Below are positions 26,171-34,787 of a stretch of 64,000 nucleotides of DNA, one piece after another. Made by a program: the position numbers and the translations under genes. Each line of letters opens with the position of its first letter. Position 1 is the stretch's first letter. Source of the DNA: Chitinophaga pinensis (GTDB taxonomy: Bacteria; Bacteroidota; Bacteroidia; Chitinophagales; Chitinophagaceae); contig CAMCMP010000010.1 in assembly GCA_945876095.1 (NCBI GenBank), positions 51,006 to 115,005 of the forward strand, given 5' to 3'. The notes below the pieces were generated by a model. That model searched no databases. It had not been told where the DNA came from and saw only the letters and a list, made by a program, of their open reading frames with translations.

Positions 26171-26241
26171 TCACCCTTACAGGGTTGTATTTTCTTAACA
26201 TTCCGTTTGCTATAATAATTGCATCCCTTCGGGATTAAAAC
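26171..26241 (+). repeat. REP-like palindromes right of IS200-like gene
   Basis: CACCCTTACAGGGTTG (26172-26187) and ATCCCTTCGGGAT (26223-26235) are short hairpins with the same style of GC core as those on the left side of the transposase remnant. Confidence 0.5.
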
Positions 26242-26725
26242 ATAATAAGTGGTATAAAATTTATAAGAGGTAATGACTATAAGAGAGTGATTATGTAAGT
26301 CCCAACTCCATTAACTCTAATGAGGATAGAATTCGTGCTTATTGTCAACATACTTGTTTGCATTATGTAAACATTCAGCTAGTAAATAATCAATCCATTT
26401 GTAAGAGTTTCAACATTGCCAAAACAATGTATCGTTTGCCTCAAAAATAATTTCTCCTCAGGCGCAGGACTCTATTCTGTGTCTGCGAGGTTACTACTAA
26501 TTTGATATATGAACCTTCAAAATATTTGTAATATTTATTGTTCTAGCTGGATGAATAATAAAAGGGCACAGGATTGAATCCTTCGCCTGCGAGGTGGAAA
26601 TTACATTTGACATTTTTGTTAGATTATTTTGAAAATAGGATGTATTAAAGTAAATTTAAAAATATTCGTAATTTAAAAAGATAATAATTTTAAAGCAATT
26701 ACAAAAAAACTAAATTTAATTTAAT
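26242..26725. other. Gene-free stretch with two degenerate palindromes
   Basis: No coding frame is convincing between the transposase remnant and the small secreted protein. Two related sequences at 26459-26495 and 26564-26597 share a CAGGA core and the tail CTGCGAGGT; the rest is AT-rich with nothing recognisable. Confidence 0.55.
26459..26597 (+). repeat. Degenerate CTGCGAGG-type repeats (two copies)
   Basis: Copies at 26459-26495 and 26564-26597 both run from a GC-rich CAGGA half, through a central ATTC or GAATC, to CTGCGAGGT. A third relative at 27207-27231 matches the first at about 20 of 25 positions. They look like decayed copies of a hairpin repeat, distinct from the CCGAAGGG type beside the transposase. 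Confidence 0.5.
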
Positions 26726-27088
26726 ATGAAAACGCTGAAATTAACAATCGCGATACTGATTTTCTCAACAGTAAGTGCGTTTGCTCAGAAATATGAATAC
26801 ACCCAACTGACAACTATTGAGTCGGTTATTCCAGGAGGTTTAGGAAGATCGAGAATGATTACTACCAAACCCAATGGCGAATTGGATGAAGTGAAGATGG
26901 AAAACTTTTTTTCAATAGTAGGGATTAATTTTGGAAATGTTAGAGGCAACGATAAAATGATTGCTGATAAAATTACAAAACTTTCAGACGAAAATTGGGA
27001 ATTGGTTTCGGTAACACCAGGTGTGTATGCTACTGAATCGAATGGTATTTTTATTACACGTTATTTATTGAAAAGACTGAAGAAATAG
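26726..27088 (+). CDS. Small secreted protein, possible DUF4177-like domain
   Basis: A 120-residue protein with a clear signal peptide (MKTLKLTIAILIFSTVSAFA). The mature part begins KYEYTQLTTIE and has DKITKLSDENWELVSVTPGVY followed by IFITRYLLKRLKK near the end; the pattern x-YEY-, then a helix ending GWELV-like, then a final Y-x-x-K-R strand resembles DUF4177. The family call is an inference from this pattern. It stands alone, flanked on both sides by degenerate repeat sequences, and no partner suggests a role. Confidence 0.65.
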   Translation: MKTLKLTIAILIFSTVSAFAQKYEYTQLTTIESVIPGGLGRSRMITTKPNGELDEVKMENFFSIVGINFGNVRGNDKMIADKITKLSDENWELVSVTPGVYATESNGIFITRYLLKRLKK

Positions 27089-27137
27089 ACGTTCCGTTTT
27101 TATAAAAAGTAAATTTTTGTTATTTACCTAGCTATAA

Positions 27138-27161
27138 GACGCATAAGAAGTTATGCGTATG
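27138..27161 (+). terminator. Hairpin downstream of the small secreted protein
   Basis: ACGCATAA, loop GAAG, TTATGCGT is a perfect 8-bp hairpin about 50 bp after the stop codon. No T-run follows, so it may be a repeat remnant or RNA-stabilising hairpin rather than a terminator. Confidence 0.35.
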
Positions 27162-27206
27162 AGTGATTTCTCAGTTCGTTGTGTAAAGGATTGATTTACT
27201 ATCCAT

Positions 27207-27231
27207 GCGTATGACTCAATTCTAAGTCTGC
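27207..27231 (+). repeat. Third degenerate copy of the GC-rich repeat
   Basis: Shares GACTC, ATTCT and GTCTGC in the same spacing with the copy at 26463-26487 (about 20 of 25 positions). Confidence 0.45.
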
Positions 27232-27258
27232 CCTGCGTCTAAGTTATAAAATTTCAGT

Positions 27259-27711
27259 TTATTCAAGGTTCTCTAAATCATTTAAATCTTTAGATCTTCC
27301 GGCATTTTTTTTTGCAGTAATCAAATCATGCTTATTGATTGTTCTGATTTTTAAATCATCCTCTTCAAAGTATATTGCTTTATCGAACACATCTTTGAAA
27401 TTTAATCCTTCTAATTTAACCATGATATCTATTGCAACTGGAGGGCTGCCAAAAGTAAATACGTCCCAAATAGGATGGGATAAGAAATTTTCTTCAGTCA
27501 TGTCAAATACAGGCATACCAAAAATATGAAATGCTTTTTTTATTCTTTCATAATTATCTGCAGACCTGTCAACCCATAAATCCATATCCCCAGTAGTTCT
27601 TGAATAGCCATGCAAAACCACTGAATACCCACCTACTAAAATATATCTAACATCAGCTTCATTTAAAGCTTTTAGAAAATCTCTAAAATCTTCGTGAAAA
27701 ATATTAGCCAT
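27259..27711 (-). CDS. Nucleotidyltransferase-fold protein (DUF6036/AbiEii-like)
   Basis: A 150-residue minimal nucleotidyltransferase. The active-site pattern is complete: GG at residues 27-28 (ILVGGYSVVLHG), D42 and D44 in TGDMDLWV, and the third Asp D95 in VAIDIMV. Such proteins are found as toxins or as antitoxin-like enzymes that transfer nucleotides to tRNA or protein, and as stand-alone proteins of unknown role. It starts inside the end of the 70-residue gene upstream (8-bp overlap), so the two form one unit. Toxin function is inference. Confidence 0.82.
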   Translation of the reverse strand: MANIFHEDFRDFLKALNEADVRYILVGGYSVVLHGYSRTTGDMDLWVDRSADNYERIKKAFHIFGMPVFDMTEENFLSHPIWDVFTFGSPPVAIDIMVKLEGLNFKDVFDKAIYFEEDDLKIRTINKHDLITAKKNAGRSKDLNDLENLE

Positions 27712-27916
27712 TGTGTCGCAAATTTTTTACAGTAAAATGATTACGGTTTATTCTAGGAGGTTTATTCGGATCGTATTGATAAGCAACACTATTTAAATAG
27801 GCGGTTACGGATAATCGCTCTTGCCAAGTCATTTTTAGATAATAACTTTTGTGATTGCCAGCATCAGCCATTGTTTGTGGCTTAAAAGCAGTCCTATCTA
27901 GTTTGAAATTACTCAT
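27704..27916 (-). CDS. Small partner of the nucleotidyltransferase, unknown function
   Basis: A 70-residue basic protein with LDRTAFKPQTMADAGNHKSYY and TWQERLSVTAYLNSVAYQY, ending INRNHFTVKNLRHNG. Its stop overlaps the start of the nucleotidyltransferase gene by 8 bp, indicating translational coupling. From memory, similar small proteins (LDR-x-x-F-x-x-Q start, ERL helix) often precede nucleotidyltransferases in Bacteroidota, but I know of no demonstrated function. A two-gene toxin-antitoxin-like arrangement is the simplest hypothesis. Confidence 0.72.
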   Translation of the reverse strand: MSNFKLDRTAFKPQTMADAGNHKSYYLKMTWQERLSVTAYLNSVAYQYDPNKPPRINRNHFTVKNLRHNG

Positions 27917-28077
27917 ACTCGAAATTAACCAATTCTGGTTGATTAATTAAATGTTGATTGAAATATACAAAATCACTTAAAAAAGTTTGTATCCTCAGTT
28001 GCATTATTCCTTTCAGAGTCCAATGGATTTCTAAGTTGTAATTGAAGCTAATTGAACTTTACTCGCGCTGAAATAAT

Positions 28078-28464
28078 TTATACACTCTTTGATTGACTAA
28101 CCTTCCTGCCATAAAAGTAATTGGTCACCAAAACGGAAATGATTATTACTAACCCAAAAAATTCTCTGCTCTCTTCCACCCAAGGTTTTTCTGCCTTCAT
28201 CGTTTCAGCAATATTTTCAGCATGGTGAATATTCACCCAATCTATTAAACCATTCGGATCAAAAATTTTATAGATGGCATAACCTGTAAAAAACGCAATG
28301 CTTATAAGCGTTGTCATTGGATGAAAAACACCCTTCGATGCTTTCCAGCAAAGGAAGGCAGCAAACAAATAAATAGGTATCCATAAATAAGGATCAGGAT
28401 CGTTGTATTGCAAAGCTCCAAACACTATAAAGATGAAACAGAAAATTAGATTGAAAATTTTCAT
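28078..28464 (-). CDS. TMEM220-like membrane protein
   Basis: A 128-residue protein with four hydrophobic segments. The signature LQYNDPDPYLWIPIYLFAA after the first helix matches the TMEM220 family, which occurs in bacteria and animals and has no known function. Its start is three bases after the stop of the upstream cytochrome/propeller gene, so it is the last gene of a leftward unit with that gene and the DUF1080 gene. Confidence 0.82.
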   Translation of the reverse strand: MKIFNLIFCFIFIVFGALQYNDPDPYLWIPIYLFAAFLCWKASKGVFHPMTTLISIAFFTGYAIYKIFDPNGLIDWVNIHHAENIAETMKAEKPWVEESREFFGLVIIISVLVTNYFYGRKVSQSKSV

Positions 28465-28467
28465 TTT

Positions 28468-30399
28468 TTATTTTTTACCATTGAGTGAATTAATCCATTG
28501 GGCTATTTGTCTCGCATCTGATGGGGTTACCTGGGGCATCGCTGCCATCGGTGTTGAATAATCAGGCCAGTTTTGCGGCTGCGGATTTTTTATTAGCTGC
28601 ATTATTTTTTCGACAGAGTAATTTCTTTTTGCTACATCAATAAATCCTGGACCTACTTGTCTCTTTTCTGGATTGTGGCAAGCTATACAGGTGTTTTTTA
28701 TTAGCAAAGGTTTTATTTTATCGTAAGCAGTTTGGCTTGAAATATTGGCTGCGATCAATGATCCATTCGCAGTTGAATTCTTTGTATTCACTTCTTTTAT
28801 CGATAACTTTCCTCCATCAGGTATTTGATTGAGGGTATAGTAACAAGTAGGATGAACCAATGAATAAGAGTTTTCTGTTTCCCTTATTCCTTGCAAAGTA
28901 ATTTTATGAATATAATATTGTCTTAGGTTTGACACGATGATACGTGCTGTCAATCCATCAGCTGAAAGCTTCACACCCTTTACAGGACAGTTTTGAGTAT
29001 TTTGTGGCGGACTTCCATAAACAGCTTGGTATTTATAAATGAAGCTTTCAACAGCGTAAGATGAAATATCAGCAGCCTGTTTTTTATCTACCGGCTTGGT
29101 AAAAGTTATTTCAAAACCATCAGGCATCGCTTTTACTGTCTTCATTTCAAATGGCACTCTGCCACTCCAGCTGAGACGTTGTAAACCTTCAGTGGCTTCA
29201 CCAGCAGACCCCCATCCACGATTGGTTTCGCCTACCATCAATGATCCTTCTTTGGACCATGCCATCCGCAATACGCCTGATTGAAAGCCACTTCTAAAAT
29301 CCCATGCGCATCCCTGCAATTCGCCATTGACTGTTTCCATAAATACACGGGACAATTTACTTTGCCCCTGATCACCCACTAACAATTGTTCTTCAAATGG
29401 ACCAAATACTCCTTTGGGTATTTTTACAATTTCTGAATTAGAAATACCTAATATTCCGTGTGGTAACCAGACAGCAGGCAACTGTAATTCAGGTACCTCT
29501 TTTTTTACTTCATATAAAGTTTTCAATTTTTCATTTACAATATTTTCTGGTTTCACCCTTCTTCCTTGTGCGTCAAATTCGATGCGTGGATTGATTCGAT
29601 TGAAAATATCTTGTTGCGTTAGCTTTAATGGAGAGTTAGGTGTATTAGTCCAAACTAAACCTCCAGGGTTACCCATAAAAGCTCCTTTTTTGATTGGCAT
29701 AATACTTCCAGAACCTATCCAGTCGCCCTGGTTATCGGTATAAAATAATTCGCCATCAATCATGCTGATACCACAAGGCGAACGAAATCCAGTAGCCCAA
29801 GGTTCCATTTTCCCATCTTCAAAAATATGAAGTGCCCATCCTCTCCATGGAACAAAACTGCTTCCTGACCACCATACATCTGCAAAAGCAAGGTTAAGTG
29901 TTACAAAGAAAGATCCATCAGCAGCTATTTTTGGACCATAACTATACTCGTGATAATTACCAGACAGCGGCCAAGAATAAATAGTTTCATACACATCCGC
30001 TTTTCCATCCATATTTGAATCATAGAGTCTGGTTAGTTCACCACGTTGCACAACATACAATGAACCATTTTTATGCGCTACGCCAAGTATTTCATGTAAG
30101 CCTGATGCAAACTTTCTAAAAAATGGTTTGGCATTCGTGGGATTTTCAACAATGTAAACATCGCCTCTGCGTGTTGCCAATGCAAGGTTGCCATCGGGTA
30201 AGGTACACAAACCTCCTACTTCAATTACGGAGCCTTCCGGTGCATGAACTTTATTGATTTTAAAAAAGTCTTCTTCCTTCGCAGACTCCTGTGCCATAGG
30301 CTTTGATAGGGAACCGAAGAATACAACAGCGGTTAGTAAAATAAATTTACAATGAAGTATTGATTTTTTTAATTGAAATGATTTCATATAAACTAGCAT
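28468..30399 (-). CDS. Secreted sorbosone-dehydrogenase-like propeller with c-type heme
   Basis: A 643-residue exported protein. The signal sequence runs to about residue 36 (SLSKPMAQ). Residues 50-420 form NHL/PQQ-sugar-dehydrogenase-like blades (LPDGNLALATRRGDVYIVENP, MEPWATGFRSPCGI, LLVGDQGQSKLSRVFME). The C-terminal 90 residues are a cytochrome c module with TCIACHNPEKRQVGPGF as the single heme site and a Met-rich stretch STPMAAMPQVTP for the other ligand. It probably oxidises a sugar or alcohol outside the cytoplasm and passes electrons on. An ATG four codons later is an equally good start. It lies one base from the DUF1080 gene. Confidence 0.85.
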   Translation of the reverse strand: MLVYMKSFQLKKSILHCKFILLTAVVFFGSLSKPMAQESAKEEDFFKINKVHAPEGSVIEVGGLCTLPDGNLALATRRGDVYIVENPTNAKPFFRKFASGLHEILGVAHKNGSLYVVQRGELTRLYDSNMDGKADVYETIYSWPLSGNYHEYSYGPKIAADGSFFVTLNLAFADVWWSGSSFVPWRGWALHIFEDGKMEPWATGFRSPCGISMIDGELFYTDNQGDWIGSGSIMPIKKGAFMGNPGGLVWTNTPNSPLKLTQQDIFNRINPRIEFDAQGRRVKPENIVNEKLKTLYEVKKEVPELQLPAVWLPHGILGISNSEIVKIPKGVFGPFEEQLLVGDQGQSKLSRVFMETVNGELQGCAWDFRSGFQSGVLRMAWSKEGSLMVGETNRGWGSAGEATEGLQRLSWSGRVPFEMKTVKAMPDGFEITFTKPVDKKQAADISSYAVESFIYKYQAVYGSPPQNTQNCPVKGVKLSADGLTARIIVSNLRQYYIHKITLQGIRETENSYSLVHPTCYYTLNQIPDGGKLSIKEVNTKNSTANGSLIAANISSQTAYDKIKPLLIKNTCIACHNPEKRQVGPGFIDVAKRNYSVEKIMQLIKNPQPQNWPDYSTPMAAMPQVTPSDARQIAQWINSLNGKK

Positions 30400-30400
30400 T

Positions 30401-32233
30401 TTAGAAAAGGATAGAATAGGTTAGTTTGTCTTGAATGGGTGCTATCAGTTCTTTGCGTCCATTCTGTTCGCGAATAGTAGGATGAATGCTTTCTGAATTT
30501 TCTATTTTAATATAATAAGATTTATCATCTACTATAAATAATCCAGGTGAAATTTCTACTATCACTTTAGCGTCTGCCAATCTCCAACTTAGGTCTTTAG
30601 CACTTTTTTCAACTAAAATTTCATGCTGAATTCCCTGTCCGCTTTCTAGCACTTTAATTTTATCAGTTACAGCGGCTCCTAGTATTTTAAATTTGAAAGA
30701 AGGGAAACCTTTGTCGTCAAGAGTATATCCCTTGGTTATAAATTCCATTCCGGAAGTATCGGTTTTCCATGGAGTATTTGTATTACTCATTTTATTGATT
30801 GGAAATGTTGGGGGGCCTAAGTAAAGAACGGAACCTAAAGTTTTAGCAGTGCCATCACCTCTTCCTGACCACATGCGGGTAGCATCTAAAAAATCGCCTC
30901 TCCACAATTGAAAGATGGATCCATTGTCCATATCAAATGTATAATTTATTTTTTGAGGACTTCCTAGATTGACTGCATGTACAATTCTTTTTTTATTGGG
31001 CAGGTCAATGAAACTGCGTAAGATGGTATTTTCATTTGCTTGAATTAAAATTGGATCTGGCAAATCAACTGGAATATTGGTTGGATCACTGATAATAAAT
31101 TCTCTGATACCTGGACCTTCAGCATATACTATTAAAGAAGATTTTACCCAATCCATATATTTTGAGAAAGCTACTTCAAAAGGAAAATCGCCTACTGGTA
31201 AAATGATGCTACTATCTTGACGACTATTTCCAAAATAAACCAGCTTTTGATTATTTATTTTTAATGTGCCCGTACCACCTCTAGTGACCATTCTAAATTG
31301 ATATTTACCAGCTTCTTTAATATGAATAGTCCCAGCATATTTAGCCATAAATCCATTATCAGGTATACCATCAATATTGGAAGAAATGATAGCGGTTGGC
31401 TTTTTTAAGTTTTCTTTTTTGCCATTTAAATCAGCTTCTTTTTCAAAATTCCCTTTAATTACTGTCAGCATAATGTCGGATAAAACCGGTTGAGGTTTAT
31501 CCATTTGCTTGATAACAATATTCTTAAAAGCAACTTGTCCATGATCTCCTTGAATGCGTAAAGCATCAGTAGCCACTTCCACCTCAGAAACTGATCCAGC
31601 AGTAGGAGCAAATAGTTCTATGTTTTCTAAAATAACAATACCATTTAATTCAATTGAAAGAATCCTAGCATTTTTAACTTTTACTCCACCTTCAAATTTG
31701 GGCGCTTGAAAACTGATTTTTAAATGCTGCCACAATCCAGGTGCTTTACTTGTATTTTGCCTTGGTGCATGGCCGTCAATATTTTTCTGTCCTTCGGGGC
31801 GACTGTTGTCATACCTTTCATAAATACCTCCCATATCAGAAGAACGAGGATTCACCATACCCCAGCTGTCTAGTAATTGTATTTCATATCTACCTTGAAG
31901 GTAGATCCCTGAGTTGGATCCTTTGGCCATCATACAATCTAGTTCAAGGTCAATGTCGCCATGTTTTAAATTGGTATAAAGATCTTTTCGATCGGTTGGG
32001 GTAGGTAGATTCACCAATATTCCAGTGCCAGAAGTAAAAGATAGGTCATGATCTTTTGTATAATCAGCTTTTACATCTCCTGCAATATGCCAGTTACCTC
32101 CAACATTGTTAAATTCTTTTAGGTCGGTAAGGTCGATTTTTTTTTGAGCAATGATTAATTGCCAGCAAAACAAACCTAGCAATAAGCTGGTTGTTTTTAA
32201 AATGACACTCAGTTTAATTTTATCGGATAACAT
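30401..32233 (-). CDS. Secreted DUF1080 (3-keto-glycoside hydrolase family) protein with PA14-like domain
   Basis: A 610-residue exported protein (signal peptide to about residue 30, LIIAQ). Residues 35-240 match DUF1080: FNNVGGNWHIAGDV, LYTNLKHGDIDLELDCMMAKGSNSGIYLQGRYEIQ, LDSWG and GIYERYDNSRP. DUF1080 proteins include enzymes that cleave 3-keto-glycosides. Residues 285-380 look PA14-like (FMAKYAGTIHIKEAGKYQFRMVT), which often binds sugars; the C-terminal 200 residues are beta-rich and unassigned. A TTG six bases upstream could also start it. It heads the unit with the cytochrome/propeller and TMEM220-like genes. Confidence 0.85.
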   Translation of the reverse strand: MLSDKIKLSVILKTTSLLLGLFCWQLIIAQKKIDLTDLKEFNNVGGNWHIAGDVKADYTKDHDLSFTSGTGILVNLPTPTDRKDLYTNLKHGDIDLELDCMMAKGSNSGIYLQGRYEIQLLDSWGMVNPRSSDMGGIYERYDNSRPEGQKNIDGHAPRQNTSKAPGLWQHLKISFQAPKFEGGVKVKNARILSIELNGIVILENIELFAPTAGSVSEVEVATDALRIQGDHGQVAFKNIVIKQMDKPQPVLSDIMLTVIKGNFEKEADLNGKKENLKKPTAIISSNIDGIPDNGFMAKYAGTIHIKEAGKYQFRMVTRGGTGTLKINNQKLVYFGNSRQDSSIILPVGDFPFEVAFSKYMDWVKSSLIVYAEGPGIREFIISDPTNIPVDLPDPILIQANENTILRSFIDLPNKKRIVHAVNLGSPQKINYTFDMDNGSIFQLWRGDFLDATRMWSGRGDGTAKTLGSVLYLGPPTFPINKMSNTNTPWKTDTSGMEFITKGYTLDDKGFPSFKFKILGAAVTDKIKVLESGQGIQHEILVEKSAKDLSWRLADAKVIVEISPGLFIVDDKSYYIKIENSESIHPTIREQNGRKELIAPIQDKLTYSILF

Positions 32234-32239
32234 AGGCAA

Positions 32240-32708
32240 GTTTTAAATCGTTTTAATTTTTAATTTTGATGATGAAATGATAAACTAAAATCGTTTAATT
32301 GTGAGGCAGATTAATTTGTAATGGTTTAAAAAAAACAACTACACAGTTCTTAATTTTCCTGTAACCTACAAAAAAAGAAAAGTTTAAAATTGAAGCTATT
32401 GTTTTTTTTTAAATTAATAAATTTTAATTTTGAAATTTTATGATTTAAATTAATTAGGGCACTAGTAAATCTTACTCTAATTAATTCGGCCTAATGGTTT
32501 AAGATCCCTTTGAATTGAGGAATAAATTTTTATTCTATAAGTTTAATTTTTCACAAAAATAAACAGTAAAAGGCAAGGGATTGTCAGGTTGAATTTGGAG
32601 AATAAAGGTTTTAGTGGTGGATAAATTGCTAAAATAAAAGTCACTGTACAGCTAATTTATTTAAGCTAAATTATCTTATTATATATAAATATTTGTAGAT
32701 AGTGAGTG
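32240..32708. other. 469-bp AT-rich stretch upstream of the DUF1080 unit
   Basis: No gene, tRNA or repeat is seen. It separates two leftward genes and presumably holds the promoter of the DUF1080 unit, but no exact TAnnTTTG box was found on the minus strand, nor a clear terminator for the upstream branching enzyme. Confidence 0.6.
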
Positions 32709-34718
32709 CTATTTTTTACTCAATACCAATGCTGTCCTATTAGTGAGGTAAATACTGAGGAATTGATTTAGATCAGTTGTATAATCGATGCGATCATCTA
32801 CTCTGTCAAATCCGCCAAATGATTTTTTGTCAGAGTCAAGTAGGATGCGATAAGTACCTTTTTGTGGAGCTTTAAATTGATAATTGAAAATAGACTGGGT
32901 TGGACTAAAATTGAAAATAAAAATGAGTTGATTTTTTTCAAAAATAATTACTTTATTTTCTGCATCTATATGCAGTTGGGTTGCTTTAGAGGTCGACAAT
33001 AATTTATTATTATCAATACATTCAATCATTGCTTTATCCCAATTGCCTAAGCATTGGTATTTAAGTTCTTTATTATCTGCTAGCGACCATTGCCTTTTGG
33101 CATGTTGATGGCTCCAATTGTTTCCTTCACGTGGAAAATCAACCCATTCTGGATGTCCGAATTCATTACCTATAAAATTCAAATATCCATCTCCACCAAG
33201 GCTAATGGTAATAAGTCTTATTAGTTTGTGCAATGCGATTCCTCGATCAATGATATGATTTTGATCTTCCAGTTTCATAGAGGAATACATTTCTTTGTCC
33301 ATCAGCCAAAAGGCAAGTGTTTTGTCACCCACTAATGCTTGGTCATGCGATTCAGCATAGGCGATGGTTTTTTCACCTAATCGGCGATTGTTAAGCATAC
33401 TCCAAATTTCATTGATATCCCAATCCTCATCCGATTTTTCCTTGAGTATTTTGATCCAGTAATCTGGAATTCCCATGGCTAGCCGATAATCAAATCCAAT
33501 TCCTCCTTCTTCAGTATTTCTGCATAGACCAGGCATTCCACTTACATCTTCTGCGATTGAAATTGCGTTTTGTTTAAACTGGTGAACCACTGCATTGGCC
33601 AATTGTAAATAAGTGATCGCATCAGTATCCACATCCAATTTGAAATACTTATCATAGTGATCAAAATCGATGTTGCCATGATGTAGGTAAAGCATAGAAG
33701 TTACTCCATCAAAACGATAGCCATCGAAGTGAAATTCTTCAAGCCAATATCTAACATTGGATAGAAGGAATTTTTTCACTTCCCATTTTCCATAATCAAA
33801 TAATTTAGAGTCCCAACCAGAGTGATAGCCTCTTTTTGCTGAGTGAAAATATTGATGATCTGTTCCATCAAATTCATTGAGTCCTTCTGCAATATTTTTT
33901 ACCGAATGGGAGTGAACAATATCCATGATCACCGCAATACCCATTCCATGTGATTGGTTGACTAGGTATTTTAGATCTTCAGGTGTTCCAAATCTGGAGG
34001 TAGGTGAAAAAAAGTTGGAAACATGGTAACCAAATGAACCGTAGTAAGGGTGTTCCATTATTGCCATCAATTGGATGGTATTGTATCCACTCTGTTTTAT
34101 GCGAGTTAAAATTTTATCTGCAAAGTCGCGATAAGAGCCTACTTCTTCTGCTTCCTGAGCCATTCCTACATGGCATTCATAGATGATGGGCGCATGGTTA
34201 TTTACTGCCTTTATAAATTGAGTGTCCGTCCAATTAAATTTATTTTCTGGAAACCAAAGCTGTCCACAAAAATCATGTGTAGTAGGATCCTGGATTACCT
34301 TTTGAATCCAAGCGGGTATTCTATCGGTAATGCCATTGGCACCATGAATAGTAACTTTTATTTTGCTACCATGAATAAAGGTTGTGTGGTATGATTCAAA
34401 GGGTAAGAATATTTCCCAATCATTGTGTTGATTTCTTTCTAGTGGATGAGAACTCCTATTCCATTCATTAAAATCACCTATAAGAAAAAGCGCTTGAGCA
34501 TTGGGAGCCCATTCTCGGTAAGTCCACCCATTTTTTTTATTATCAAAATGAATTCCATAATACTGATGCCCTGTAGCGAAATTAAGCAAGCTCCCTTCCG
34601 CATCTTCAATTTCACTGACTGCTTTTTGAAAATTTTCCAAACGTTCTTTCAACTCCTGTTGATAAGGAGTAAGCCATGGATCTTCTTGTATAATGGCTAG
34701 TTGTTTGATTGAGTTCAT
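32709..34718 (-). CDS. glgB: 1,4-alpha-glucan branching enzyme (GH13_8, eukaryote-like)
   Basis: Makes alpha-1,6 branches in glycogen. The 669-residue protein has an N-terminal CBM48 domain (YYGIHFDNKKNGWTYREWAP), the GH13 barrel and a C-terminal all-beta domain. Catalytic residues are in YRFDGVTSMLY (Asp nucleophile, near 330), SIAEDVSGMPG (Glu acid/base) and YAESHDQALVGDKT (Asp). The blocks GNEFGHPEWVDFPREGNNWS and HHGNIDFDHYDKYF are of the eukaryotic-type subfamily GH13_8, also found in Bacteroidota. No other glycogen gene is nearby. Confidence 0.93.
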   Translation of the reverse strand: MNSIKQLAIIQEDPWLTPYQQELKERLENFQKAVSEIEDAEGSLLNFATGHQYYGIHFDNKKNGWTYREWAPNAQALFLIGDFNEWNRSSHPLERNQHNDWEIFLPFESYHTTFIHGSKIKVTIHGANGITDRIPAWIQKVIQDPTTHDFCGQLWFPENKFNWTDTQFIKAVNNHAPIIYECHVGMAQEAEEVGSYRDFADKILTRIKQSGYNTIQLMAIMEHPYYGSFGYHVSNFFSPTSRFGTPEDLKYLVNQSHGMGIAVIMDIVHSHSVKNIAEGLNEFDGTDHQYFHSAKRGYHSGWDSKLFDYGKWEVKKFLLSNVRYWLEEFHFDGYRFDGVTSMLYLHHGNIDFDHYDKYFKLDVDTDAITYLQLANAVVHQFKQNAISIAEDVSGMPGLCRNTEEGGIGFDYRLAMGIPDYWIKILKEKSDEDWDINEIWSMLNNRRLGEKTIAYAESHDQALVGDKTLAFWLMDKEMYSSMKLEDQNHIIDRGIALHKLIRLITISLGGDGYLNFIGNEFGHPEWVDFPREGNNWSHQHAKRQWSLADNKELKYQCLGNWDKAMIECIDNNKLLSTSKATQLHIDAENKVIIFEKNQLIFIFNFSPTQSIFNYQFKAPQKGTYRILLDSDKKSFGGFDRVDDRIDYTTDLNQFLSIYLTNRTALVLSKK

Positions 34719-34787
34719 ACAAAATTTAAGGGATGAGCTACTAAGTTAATCATTCAATGTAATTAGCACAATCATTTTTTATTACCA

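Noticed and set aside
28468..32233. Polysaccharide utilisation locus
   Set aside because: No SusC/SusD-like pair or regulator is present; the sugar-related genes are better described as a separate redox-type unit.
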